Of a stretch of DNA of 41,634 nt, positions 8,705 through 16,049 are shown piece after piece. The position numbers were made by a program, and so were the translations under genes. Within the stretch, counting starts at the first letter, position 1. Every line of letters begins with the position of its first letter. Location: positions 1-41,634 of the forward strand of contig JABURR010000060.1 of NCBI GenBank assembly GCA_014762635.1, written 5' to 3'. The notes below the pieces were generated by a model. The model was not told the DNA's origin. It was given only the letters and a program-made list of their open reading frames with translations, and did no database searches. The DNA comes from Paracoccaceae bacterium. GTDB lineage: Bacteria > Pseudomonadota > Alphaproteobacteria > Rhodobacterales > Rhodobacteraceae.

Positions 8705-8788
8705 ATGACTGTTTTCGTGATCGCGGCCTCCGAGCCGGGCCGACAGGCGGCCTCCGCCCAGCTGGCGCATGCGGCCGCTGCAGAATGA
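8705..8788 (+). CDS. 27-residue leader ORF coupled to the SelA-like gene
   Basis: A 27-codon ORF (starting MTVFVIAASEP, then Ala-rich) with a good Shine-Dalgarno AAAGGAG eight bases before its ATG. Its stop overlaps the start of the SelA-like gene as ATGA at 8785-8788, while the SelA-like gene has no strong site of its own because the sequence upstream is GGCCGCTGCAGA. The layout implies translational coupling, with the small ORF bringing ribosomes to the downstream start. The peptide has no recognised family. Alternatively it is a remnant of a truncated gene. Confidence 0.5.
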   Translation: MTVFVIAASEPGRQAASAQLAHAAAAE

Positions 8789-9996
8789 TCGGAGATATCT
8801 TCCGCGGTTGTCCGACGCTGATCAATGCAGCGGGCCCGCTCACCCGGCTCTCCGGGGCGCCGCTGGCGCCGGGCGTCCTCGAGGCGATAAGAGACGCCGA
8901 CTCCGTCTCGGTCGACATGTTCGAACTTCAGGCCCACGCCTCCCGCGCCATTGCCCAAGCGACCGGGGCAGAGGCCGGCGTCGTCACCACAGGAGCTGCC
9001 GCGGGCCTCTTGCTGGCCACTGCCGCCTGTATCGCACGACTGGACACCGGTCGCATGAACGCCTTGCCTAACACCGACGGCCCGAACGAGGTCATCGTGG
9101 CCCGAGGGCAGCGGAACGGCTACGATCACGGCTGCCGCGCTGCGGGCGCACGCTTCATTGAAATCGGCATGTCCGAAGGTCTGGCCGGGGCGGGCATTCG
9201 CGATGTCGAACCTTGGGAATACGAGTCCGCCATCGGACCACGCACTACTGCGATCCTCTATGTGCAAAGCAGCCGGTCCCATCCTCCTCTCGCCGAGGTG
9301 TCCGCTGTCGCGCGGGCACATGACATCCCCTTGATCGTCGATGCCGCGGCCGAGCTGCCGCCAGGTGGCAACTTGAAGCGCTTCGTAGCCGAGGGCGCCG
9401 ATCTCGTCGCGTATTCCGGTGGCAAGGTTCTTGGCGGCCCAGCCGGAACCGGCATCCTGTGCGGTCGGCGTGACCTGATCGTCTCCGCTGCGATGCAGTT
9501 CCTAGACATGGATATTGCGAGAAACACATGGTTACCGCCCGCCGACTTCATCGACAGCGCGCAACTGCGCGGCCTGCCGCGCCAAGGGATAGGTCGCGGA
9601 TGCAAGCCCGGCAAGAACGAGATTTTCGGGCTGCTTGCCGCCCTTGATCACTTCGTCGCCGAGGGCGATGCTGCGCGCCATGCCCGTTGGCGCGACACCT
9701 GCCGGCAAATCTCGGACTCGATCAGGCCCTGCTCGTCGCCCGAACCGATGATCGAAGGTCTTGGGACAACGGACCGTGTCCCGCTGCTCACCTTCCGCTA
9801 CCCCGACTCCACCACCGCGAATGAAATGCGTGCCAGCCTGATTGCAGGACAGGATTCCGTGCATACCCGTTTGGACCCATTCCGACCCGAATGCCTGATC
9901 TTCAACCCGATCTGCCTTCGCCCTGCCGAAATCCCCCGCCTGATCGCAAAGCTTTCGGCCTGTATGCCCTCCCCGGGGGACAGGACCGGGAGCTGA
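8785..9996 (+). CDS. SelA-like PLP-dependent enzyme (DgaE-like lyase group)
   Basis: Pyridoxal-phosphate enzyme of 403 residues with the SelA/DgaE fold-type I pattern: INAAGPLTRLSG near the N-terminus, TTGAAAGLLLATAA at about 68-81, the cofactor-ring Asp186 (LIVDAAAE) and the Schiff-base Lys214 in SGGKVLGGPAGTG. The group includes D-glucosaminate-6-phosphate ammonia-lyase DgaE and the Enterococcus EF0838 protein, which sits beside the EF0837-type amidohydrolase just as here. It is not selenocysteine synthase, since no selenoprotein machinery is nearby. A role in ammonia elimination from a D-amino or amino-sugar acid is likely; the substrate is not known. It ends convergently with the second amidohydrolase. 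Confidence 0.85.
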   Translation: MIGDIFRGCPTLINAAGPLTRLSGAPLAPGVLEAIRDADSVSVDMFELQAHASRAIAQATGAEAGVVTTGAAAGLLLATAACIARLDTGRMNALPNTDGPNEVIVARGQRNGYDHGCRAAGARFIEIGMSEGLAGAGIRDVEPWEYESAIGPRTTAILYVQSSRSHPPLAEVSAVARAHDIPLIVDAAAELPPGGNLKRFVAEGADLVAYSGGKVLGGPAGTGILCGRRDLIVSAAMQFLDMDIARNTWLPPADFIDSAQLRGLPRQGIGRGCKPGKNEIFGLLAALDHFVAEGDAARHARWRDTCRQISDSIRPCSSPEPMIEGLGTTDRVPLLTFRYPDSTTANEMRASLIAGQDSVHTRLDPFRPECLIFNPICLRPAEIPRLIAKLSACMPSPGDRTGS

Positions 9997-10133
9997 CACG
10001 CGTCCACCGAACCGTCACGCGCCGGTGGCCATCAAGACCATCGGCACCCTCTTTCCGTCGGACGACACCGCGCAATTCCGCCGGAAGAAACGGGATCGGA
10101 ACCCGATTGCCCCTCCGGCCGGCATCGCCGTGC

Positions 10134-11270
10134 TCAATCCTCGGGCCACCATGCCCCGCCGATGATCATCCCGGCACATCCAAGCTGTTCGTCGGAGCGG
10201 ATCACCTCGCCGACGACATCGACATGTTCCACGGTTTCGTTTCGCATTTCCAGGATCGTCGCATCGCCAGTGGCCCCCACCCGCAGAGATCCGAGGTCGT
10301 CCTTCCTCAGCGCCTTTGCGACGTTCGACGTCGCCGCGCGTATCACGTCGTTGAGCGGCATCCCGATCGCAAGGAACTTGGACATCACCGCCAGCAAGTC
10401 GAACGCCGGACCATCGACGCATAGCGCGTGCACGTCGCTGCTGATGGCGTCGGCCGTGATCCCCTGCTCCAACATCGCGCGGCACGATTCGAACGAGAAG
10501 CCGCCGTAGCCGTGGCCGATATCGAAGATCACGCCACGCTCTCGCGCGGCGATGACCTCCTCCCGGATCGACCGGTCGGCACGGATCGGGGCGACTGGGA
10601 AGGGTCTGAAGCAGTGGGTCAGGACATCTCCGGGGCGCAGGATTTCAAGAACGTCTTTCTGGCTGGGTGGCGGCATGTCGATATGCGCCATCACCGGGAG
10701 CCCCAGTTGGTCCGCCACCTCGATAGCCAGATGTAGCGGTGCGATTCCGGAATTGCCGCCCGCCTTGGCGCCGATCCGCGCCTTTACGCCCACGATGATG
10801 TCGAGGTTCTCGCGCGCCGCCCGCAGGCATTCATGCGGGTTTACCAGGCGCATGTCGCCGCATTCCCCGACCATCACGTTCTTGCTGAAGGCGAAGATGC
10901 CCGCAAAAGAGACGTTGATATAGGCAAGAATGCGCGGCCGCGAAGGCTCGATGACGTGCTTGCGAAAGCCGGCGATGTTACCGGCTCCCGCACTGCCCGC
11001 ATCCACAAATGTCGTGGTTCCGCTACGGCGCGCTATGGCGTCCGCATCCACACCAAGCGAGGTCCCGCCCCAATAGACGTGGGTGTGCAAGTCGATAAGG
11101 CCCGGCGTAACGATCTTGCCAGCTACGGTCTTGACCGAGCGGGCCTTTTCGGGCGCGATGTCGGCAGCAAGTTCGGCCACTTTCCCGCCACGGAAGGCCA
11201 CGTCCAGAGCCGCGTCGATATGCTGGGACGGGTCGATGACCCGGCCGCCTTTCAGAATGAGATCGTACAT
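10134..11270 (-). CDS. Second amidohydrolase/deacetylase, EF0837/Atu3266-type
   Basis: Paralogue of the enzyme at 6272-7402, 378 residues from the ATG at 11270. That start is chosen because GAGGGGAAGGG lies about 8 bases upstream and the protein then begins MYDLILKGGRVIDP like its relatives; a longer frame runs to 11327. Metal residues are His62, His64, Lys163, His196, His219 and Asp279. Blocks such as HTHVYWGGTSLGV, LTHCFRPFP and the SSDVHAL region are shared with the first copy, but the HID loop differs (HIDMPPPSQKD against HIDEPPPSYGE). The pair may act on different acyl groups or side chains. It lies downstream of the D-serine/threonine enzyme in the same direction, after a structured 387-base spacer. 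Confidence 0.88.
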   Translation of the reverse strand: MYDLILKGGRVIDPSQHIDAALDVAFRGGKVAELAADIAPEKARSVKTVAGKIVTPGLIDLHTHVYWGGTSLGVDADAIARRSGTTTFVDAGSAGAGNIAGFRKHVIEPSRPRILAYINVSFAGIFAFSKNVMVGECGDMRLVNPHECLRAARENLDIIVGVKARIGAKAGGNSGIAPLHLAIEVADQLGLPVMAHIDMPPPSQKDVLEILRPGDVLTHCFRPFPVAPIRADRSIREEVIAARERGVIFDIGHGYGGFSFESCRAMLEQGITADAISSDVHALCVDGPAFDLLAVMSKFLAIGMPLNDVIRAATSNVAKALRKDDLGSLRVGATGDATILEMRNETVEHVDVVGEVIRSDEQLGCAGMIIGGAWWPED

Positions 11271-11657
11271 TGTGACGCCCTTCCCCTCGTCTTGTTGCCG
11301 GAACATGGGCCCTTGGCGCCTGTGCACCTCACAAAGGATCGCCCACGTTGCTTCTTAACTTGCCGGTCCTTGACCTGCCAGCGGTTTGAACAAGTTGCTG
11401 TGTTTGGCTTTGTGTCTCGTCAGGGATCCAAGGACCGGCACCCCAGTCGGACAACGCGTATGGCTCACGTCCGGGGCCCTGCGCACGAACGCGTCAGGGC
11501 CATGCGCCCGGAAAGGATGGTCTTGAAGAATGCCGGAACCATCGAATCGTCGCGACAGTTCTCTTTGCCGCCCATCGAGATGGGGATGCTGCTTTTTTGA
11601 AGCTCGCAGCAGTATGCCCAGAAAACCGGCTCAATCCGAAAAGACGGCGCGGCGATT
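11271..11657 (-). promoter_or_regulatory. Structured spacer/leader upstream of second deacetylase
   Basis: The 387 bases between two leftward genes contain no credible protein frame. They hold a perfect 12-bp inverted repeat, TGCCGGTCCTTG at 11361-11372 and CAAGGACCGGCA at 11429-11440, plus an internal pair AACTTG (11357-11362) and CAAGTT (11391-11396) that would compete with it. A separate 7-bp hairpin (11475-11481 with 11495-11501) could end the upstream transcript, although no T-run follows. The spacer probably contains the promoter and 5' leader of the second deacetylase gene. Whether the repeat acts as RNA structure or as a DNA operator cannot be told. Confidence 0.45.
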
Positions 11658-12719
11658 TCAGACAAGCTTGCCGCGCGAGGTCACCTCGGCGATCTCTTCC
11701 ACCGTGTTCCCGCGGATCAGGTAAACCCGGTCAAAGAGATTGGACACGACGCAAGCATGGTTGGGGATCACCCGCACTGTCTCACCTATCACAGGCCGCT
11801 TCGCGCAGCCGGAGAGATCGACGATAGCATGCTCTTCCGACAGCCCCGTAATTACGGCTTCTGGATAGCCCAGGATATGCCCGTGCCCGGTCTCGGGGGC
11901 AGGGACCGGATCGGCCGCCAGCGCCTTGGATCCAGCGTCGAGCACGGCGCGGTTCTCCGTAGGCCGGCTCACGACCGTGGCCTTCACTGTCAGGGCGCAG
12001 TCCTCCAGTGTGCCATGCCCCCAAGCCACCTGCATCCGGTCGCAATAGATGTAGGTGCCGGGCCGGTACTCGCTCACCACGCTCTCCTCCGCGGCGTGCA
12101 TCAAGTCAGGCGTCCCGCCGGAGCTGATCACGGGCGGCGGAAGGCCCGCCTCTTCCAATGCCGCCTTGGCCACGCACAGCCAACGGTCCACCTCCGCGCG
12201 CCGCCCCTGCGGCGGATAGGTCATCAGCCCCCCGAAGGCCAGACCCGGAGCCTCGTCGATCTTTCGAGCCAGAGCCACTGCCTCCTCGGGTGTCTGCACG
12301 CCGCAGCGCCGGGCGCCAGTGTCGCATTCGATCAGCACCGTCAAAGGGTCGTCCGCCGTGAAACGCCCGGCATATCCCGCCACAGTTTCGGCGTTGTCGG
12401 CGGTGACAGAAAGCTTCACCCGCGCCTTGAGCGCCGCCAGTCGGTCGAGTTTTGCCCGTCCGAGGATATTGTAGGGCAGGAGTATGTCGATTTGCCCGCC
12501 ATCCGCCATCGCCTCCGCCTCGCCGATCTTCTGGCAGGTGACGCCCACTGCGCCCAGTGCCACCTGTCGCTGCGCCATCTGAGGCAGCTTGTGCGTCTTC
12601 ACGTGGGGCCGAAGGGGTAGCCCATGCGCGTCGGCATAGTCCTGTGCCCGCTTCAAGTTAGCCTCAACCCTGTCCAAGTCGATCAGCACGGAGGGGGTCT
12701 CGATCTCGTCAATATCCAT
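11658..12719 (-). CDS. D-serine dehydratase / D-threonine aldolase-family PLP enzyme
   Basis: Fold-type III PLP enzyme with alanine-racemase N-domain, 353 residues from the ATG at 12719 (GGAG seven bases upstream, N-terminus MDIDEIETPSVLIDLD typical of the family); an ATG at 12761 would add 14 residues. The cofactor lysine is Lys41 in RPHVKTHK. Near the C-terminus PNHACVVSN gives His321 and Cys323, the His-x-Cys pair that binds zinc in eukaryotic-type D-serine dehydratase (DSD1); D-threonine aldolases usually have a His-x-Asp pair there. It would split a D-hydroxy amino acid either by dehydration or by retro-aldol cleavage. The divergent RidA gene favours dehydration, because Rid proteins clear the enamine product. 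Confidence 0.9.
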   Translation of the reverse strand: MDIDEIETPSVLIDLDRVEANLKRAQDYADAHGLPLRPHVKTHKLPQMAQRQVALGAVGVTCQKIGEAEAMADGGQIDILLPYNILGRAKLDRLAALKARVKLSVTADNAETVAGYAGRFTADDPLTVLIECDTGARRCGVQTPEEAVALARKIDEAPGLAFGGLMTYPPQGRRAEVDRWLCVAKAALEEAGLPPPVISSGGTPDLMHAAEESVVSEYRPGTYIYCDRMQVAWGHGTLEDCALTVKATVVSRPTENRAVLDAGSKALAADPVPAPETGHGHILGYPEAVITGLSEEHAIVDLSGCAKRPVIGETVRVIPNHACVVSNLFDRVYLIRGNTVEEIAEVTSRGKLV

Positions 12720-12811
12720 CACGGCACTCCAGTCATTGATGGCAGTCGCTTTGGCTTGCATTCGCCGACAACCTCTTCATGTTGGCATGGAACCATTATC
12801 AGGAGGAACCC
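12720..12811. promoter_or_regulatory. Divergent promoter between PLP enzyme and RidA
   Basis: This 92-base gap separates two divergently transcribed genes and must hold both promoters. AGGAGG at 12801-12806, five bases before the ATG at 12812, is a strong ribosome-binding site for RidA and decides its start over the upstream ATG at 12779. No clear operator palindrome is seen. Confidence 0.4.
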
Positions 12812-13177
12812 ATGCCCAAGGAATTTTTCGGCAGTTCGCATGTGCCGCTTTCGCCAGCGGTCCGGGCAGGCGATTTCGTGTTTGTTTCGGGTCAGGTGCC
12901 CGTTGCTAGCGACGGCAAGGTCGTGAGCGGTGGGATCGGTGCCGAAACGCGGCAGGTTCTAGAGAATGTGAAGACCACGCTGGCACTGGCTGGCTGCAAC
13001 CTCTCGGACGTCGTCAAGACCACCGTCTGGCTGCGCGACCGCAGCGACTTCCCGGCGTTCAACGCCGCATACGGCGAGTATTTCCCCGAAAACCCGCCAG
13101 CCAGGTCCACCGCCGAGTCGCGGCTTATGATCGACATTGCAGTCGAGATCGAGGCCATCGCCTACAAGCCGGCCTGA
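12812..13177 (+). CDS. RidA/YjgF-family enamine/imine deaminase
   Basis: Small Rid-family protein of 121 residues, the normal length. RidA proteins hydrolyse reactive 2-aminoacrylate and related enamines or imines released by PLP dehydratases, and work as cytosolic trimers. The family signature is present: SGQVPVASDGKVV near 26-38, the substrate-carboxylate arginine Arg98 in NPPARST, and Glu114 in VEIEAIAYK. It is divergently paired with the DSD1/DTA-type enzyme, which would release just such an enamine from a D-hydroxy amino acid. The IS6 remnant begins 64 bases downstream, so any further genes of the module have been lost or displaced on this side. Confidence 0.92.
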   Translation: MPKEFFGSSHVPLSPAVRAGDFVFVSGQVPVASDGKVVSGGIGAETRQVLENVKTTLALAGCNLSDVVKTTVWLRDRSDFPAFNAAYGEYFPENPPARSTAESRLMIDIAVEIEAIAYKPA

Positions 13178-13241
13178 GCCAGCTGGGGCCATGGGAACAG
13201 CCCTTGATCTCGCTGCCCCAGAGGCCGCGGGGAGGGCTGCC

Positions 13242-13881
13242 GGTGCTGTCAGACCAATGTGAACCAGTCTCTGGTTGGGCGGTAGAACTGCCCGTTATGT
13301 CGCGCAAAGAGCGCGCCACTCGGCGAGAGCGGCGACACGGGTGGCCTTGAAAAGAGGTCTGCTGGAGAGGCCGCGTTCCTGGTTGAGGTGGTTCAAGACG
13401 GAGGCATGGACGGCGGCGAACTTTTGAAGACTTCGCATCCGCCGGAAGCGGAGCATCGCCCGCTGCAGCTTTCTTGTCACGGGTCTTCGTGACGTAGCTT
13501 TCCAGGACCTCGCCTTCGTGATCCACAGCGCGCCAGAGGTAGTACCGCTCGCCGTTGATCGTCACGAAAATCTCGTCGAGATGCCAGCACCAGCGGCTCG
13601 ACTTCATACCCGCCACACGCCGTTTTCGGATCTCAGCAGCGAACATCGGACCGAACCTTTGCCACCAGTACCGGATCGTCTCATGGCAGACATCGATGCC
13701 CCGCTCATGAAGCAGGTCCTCAACGCTGCGAAGCGAAAGCGGGAACCGGACGTACATCATGACAGCCAGGCGGATGATCTCTTCGCTCGAATTGAAGTAT
13801 TTGAACGGGTCACATTTCTTAATCCGGGGACACTACCCAGTCCCCCCACCCCGCAGCAAGCCAAGTTGCTCTGACAACGCC
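13242..13881 (-). mobile_element. Internally deleted IS6-family element
   Basis: Imperfect terminal inverted repeats bound the element: GGTGCTGTCAGACC at 13242 and, on the other strand, GGCGTTGTCAGAGC ending at 13881, matching each other at about 15 of 20 positions. The inside carries a decayed transposase on the minus strand. The length of 640 bases is short of the roughly 816 bases of the copy at 40787-41602, which fits an internal deletion. The flanking 8 bases on the two sides do not match, so no target duplication survives. It sits exactly between module 1 and module 2. Confidence 0.75.
13295..13830 (-). pseudogene. Broken IS6-family transposase
   Basis: Two frames together resemble the transposase at 40844-41550. 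The N-terminal part (from about 13830 to 13480) contains DPFKYFNSSEEIIRLAV, MMYVRFPLSLRSVEDLL and the first catalytic Asp in WCWHLDEIF. It then jumps, after TKTRDKKAA, straight to the C-terminal AMLRFRRMRSLQKF segment in another frame, which ends in EWRALCAT at 13295. The missing middle holds the second Asp (VTDK) and the Glu (RAENSH), so the protein cannot be active. The expected ATG start is also degraded (ATTAAGAAATG in place of an ATGACCAAA-type start). Confidence 0.8.
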
Positions 13882-13958
13882 TCGCGGAGAATGCTGTTGC
13901 GTGTGGCTTCGAACAATCCGGAACCTTCGCTAGAAGCTACAGGGCGCGCTTCGGTCAT
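13882..13958 (-). pseudogene. Possible 5' gene fragment truncated by the IS6 element
   Basis: An ATG at 13958 on the minus strand opens a frame starting MTEARPVASSEGSGLFEATRNS that runs straight into the IS6 end at 13881. AGGGACAGG sits just upstream as a possible ribosome-binding site. The fragment lies divergent to the module 2 operon, where a regulator gene would be expected, so it may be the stump of one. The fragment is too short to assign to a family. Confidence 0.3.
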
Positions 13959-14205
13959 TCGCCTGTCCCTTCGCTCACTAAACGTACAACGCGCCGCATA
14001 AAGCAGGAGGGACCGCAGTATCCGGTCAACGCTGGCCCCGGCACTGTCGCTACTGATTCGTTCGCACAATGCCGGATTCTTGTGCACTCCACTGAAAAAT
14101 ATTTTTACTGTATAAAAACAGCACCTTGCATATGTTTTAATTTTTTATTTGTAATTTTTTATGAACGAGCACACGATCCGGAGGACAGAGTTCAGGAGAA
14201 CCTCC
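13959..14205 (+). promoter_or_regulatory. Promoter region of the module 2 TRAP operon
   Basis: Non-coding stretch that becomes strongly AT-rich from about 14091 to 14160. It contains the perfect inverted repeat TTTTTA-CTGTA-TAAAAA at 14102-14118, a candidate operator for one of the two GntR/FCD regulators. AGGAG at 14194-14198 precedes the ATG at 14206 by 7 bases and decides that start over an in-frame ATG at 14161. Confidence 0.5.
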
Positions 14206-14973
14206 ATGCAAAACCGGGTCCGCATTGGCTTACTCACCCCCTCATCAAATACGGTGATGGAACCTCGTGTTGCCGAGCTGCTCGCAGAGCTTCCGGAAGT
14301 GACCGCCCATTTCGGTCGCTTCCGGGTCGTCCGGATTGCGATGAGTGATGATGCGCTCGGACAGTTCACTTTCGAGCCGCAGCTCGCGGCCGCCGATCTG
14401 CTGGCGGATGCCAAATGCGATGTCATCGCCTGGGGCGGTACTTCGGGGGGCTGGCTTGGAGCGGAGAACGATCACGCTCTGTGCCGGGCGATCACCGAAG
14501 AGACCGGGGTTCCGGCGACGACCTCCACGCTGGCGACGCTCGATGCCTTCCGCGCCCTCGGGGCCACGCGCTACGCACTGGCAACCCCCTACCTCGAGGA
14601 GGTGCAGACCGCGATTGTTTCAAACTTCGCGGATCTTGGCTTCGAGTGCGTAAGCGAGCGTCATCTCGAGGACCCGGGCAATTTCACGTTCGCACAGTAC
14701 GACGAGACCACCATCGGCAACCTGATCCGAGAGGTCTCCACGAAGACTCCGGAGGCTATCGCCGTCTTTTGCACGAACTTCGATGGACCCCGCGTGGCGC
14801 CCGTCGTCGAACGGGAAACCGGAATCCCGGTGCTCGACAGCATCTCGGTCACACTCTGGCACGCCCTTCGGCGCGTCGGTTTCGATACGGCGCCCCTATC
14901 AACATGGGGCCGGATCTTTGATTGCGCGCTGCCCCGGGACAGCGCGCACCGCGACGCGATGGCCTCGGCCTAA
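14206..14973 (+). CDS. Asp/Glu racemase-superfamily protein, arylmalonate-decarboxylase-like
   Basis: Cytosolic enzyme of 255 residues in the superfamily of aspartate/glutamate racemase, maleate isomerase and arylmalonate decarboxylase (AMDase). Two-cysteine members have a Cys at the head of each half-site loop. Here the first loop reads WGGTSGGW (Gly78-Thr79-Ser80, no Cys) while the second keeps Cys189 in VFCTNFDG. That Gly/Cys arrangement is the one in Bordetella AMDase, which has Gly74 and Cys188 and decarboxylates instead of racemising. LLTPSSNTVMEP near the N-terminus recalls maleate isomerase. The start at 14206 is set by its Shine-Dalgarno. It heads the operon with a TRAP importer and an amidase. 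A decarboxylase of a malonate-type acid is the best guess; isomerase remains possible. Confidence 0.8.
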   Translation: MQNRVRIGLLTPSSNTVMEPRVAELLAELPEVTAHFGRFRVVRIAMSDDALGQFTFEPQLAAADLLADAKCDVIAWGGTSGGWLGAENDHALCRAITEETGVPATTSTLATLDAFRALGATRYALATPYLEEVQTAIVSNFADLGFECVSERHLEDPGNFTFAQYDETTIGNLIREVSTKTPEAIAVFCTNFDGPRVAPVVERETGIPVLDSISVTLWHALRRVGFDTAPLSTWGRIFDCALPRDSAHRDAMASA

Positions 14974-15014
14974 CGCAACTCTCCCGACATCCAAATCCAA
15001 CATGGAGGATACAC

Positions 15015-16049
15015 ATGAAGACCCTGACAACACTCGCGGCATGGGCGCTGATCGCCGCGACATCAACGGCAAGCGCCGAGAGCTACGAATTTAAGGCGCT
15101 CGGGCAACCCGTGGCAACCGGCCTGATCCAGAAGAACGTCGAGCAGCCGTTCTTCGAAAACTTTGCCGAACGCACCGGGATCGATGCGTCGGTCGATTAC
15201 AAGCCGCTCGACGTGACTGGCATCAAGGACACCGAACAGCTTCGGATCCTGAAAGCGGGTCTCTTCGACATCGTGTCGCTCCGGATGAGCCAGATATCCC
15301 GCGATGAACCGACAATTCTCGGCCTCGACCTCGTCGGTCTGAACCCCGACTACGACACGGGACGCAAGACCGTCGCCGCCTTCGCGGACCAGGTCGATGC
15401 GCAATTGCAGGCAAAGTTCAACACCAAGCTACTCGGTGTCTGGCCGTTTGGTCCGCAGGTCCTGTTCTGTGAGACTGAAATCAGCCAATTGTCCGATCTC
15501 CAAGGCAAGAAGGTGCGGGTCTACGACCAGAACCTCGCCAATTTCGTCTCCTCCGTCGGCGGTACGCCGGTTCCAATCGGCTTTCCGGACGTGCACCAGT
15601 CACTCGCGCGCGGCGTGGTTGACTGCGCGATCACCGGGCCGAGCTCAGCAAACTCCGCCGGCTGGCCGGAAGTGACAAACTACATGCTGCCGGTGGCCTT
15701 CCAACTCGCGCTCAATGGCTATGGCATCAACCTCGATGCGTGGAACGAGTTGACGCCGGAAGACCAGGCCAAGCTGGAAGCCGGGTTCGACGCGCTCGTC
15801 GAGGATATCTGGACCTACTCCGAAGAGCTGTTTGACGACGCGGTTCGGTGCAACGTCGGTGCCGATCCCTGCGAGACGGTCAAAAAATACGACCTGACGC
15901 TGGTCCCGATCACGGATGCCGACAAGGCGATCATCGAGAACGCCGTCACCGAGATCTCGTTCCCGACCTGGGCCGAGGTCTGCGACAAGCAGAATCCGAC
16001 TTGCTCGGAGGACTGGAAGGCGGCGATCGACGCCGCGATGAGCCAATGA
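15015..16049 (+). CDS. TRAP transporter solute-binding protein (DctP family)
   Basis: Periplasmic binding protein of 344 residues from the ATG at 15015, preceded by GGAGG; a longer upstream frame would destroy the signal peptide. The Sec signal covers about 1-21 (hydrophobic core, cleavage after ASA). The carboxylate-clamping arginine typical of the family is Arg168 in GKKVRVYDQN, so a carboxylate ligand is expected. Cysteines near the C-terminus (CNVGADPC, CDKQNPTC) may form disulfides. It feeds the DctQ/DctM pair encoded next; its stop overlaps the DctQ start as ATGA. The ligand is probably the acid or amide handled by the neighbouring decarboxylase-like protein and amidase. Confidence 0.9.
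   Translation: MKTLTTLAAWALIAATSTASAESYEFKALGQPVATGLIQKNVEQPFFENFAERTGIDASVDYKPLDVTGIKDTEQLRILKAGLFDIVSLRMSQISRDEPTILGLDLVGLNPDYDTGRKTVAAFADQVDAQLQAKFNTKLLGVWPFGPQVLFCETEISQLSDLQGKKVRVYDQNLANFVSSVGGTPVPIGFPDVHQSLARGVVDCAITGPSSANSAGWPEVTNYMLPVAFQLALNGYGINLDAWNELTPEDQAKLEAGFDALVEDIWTYSEELFDDAVRCNVGADPCETVKKYDLTLVPITDADKAIIENAVTEISFPTWAEVCDKQNPTCSEDWKAAIDAAMSQ

Noticed and set aside
8785-9996. Selenocysteine synthase (SelA)
   Set aside because: It shares the SelA fold, but no selB, selD or tRNA-Sec is nearby and the neighbours match the EF0838/DgaE context.
13234-13889. Target-site duplication around the decayed IS6 element
   Set aside because: The 8 bases on the left (GGGCTGCC) and right (TCGCGGAG) do not match.
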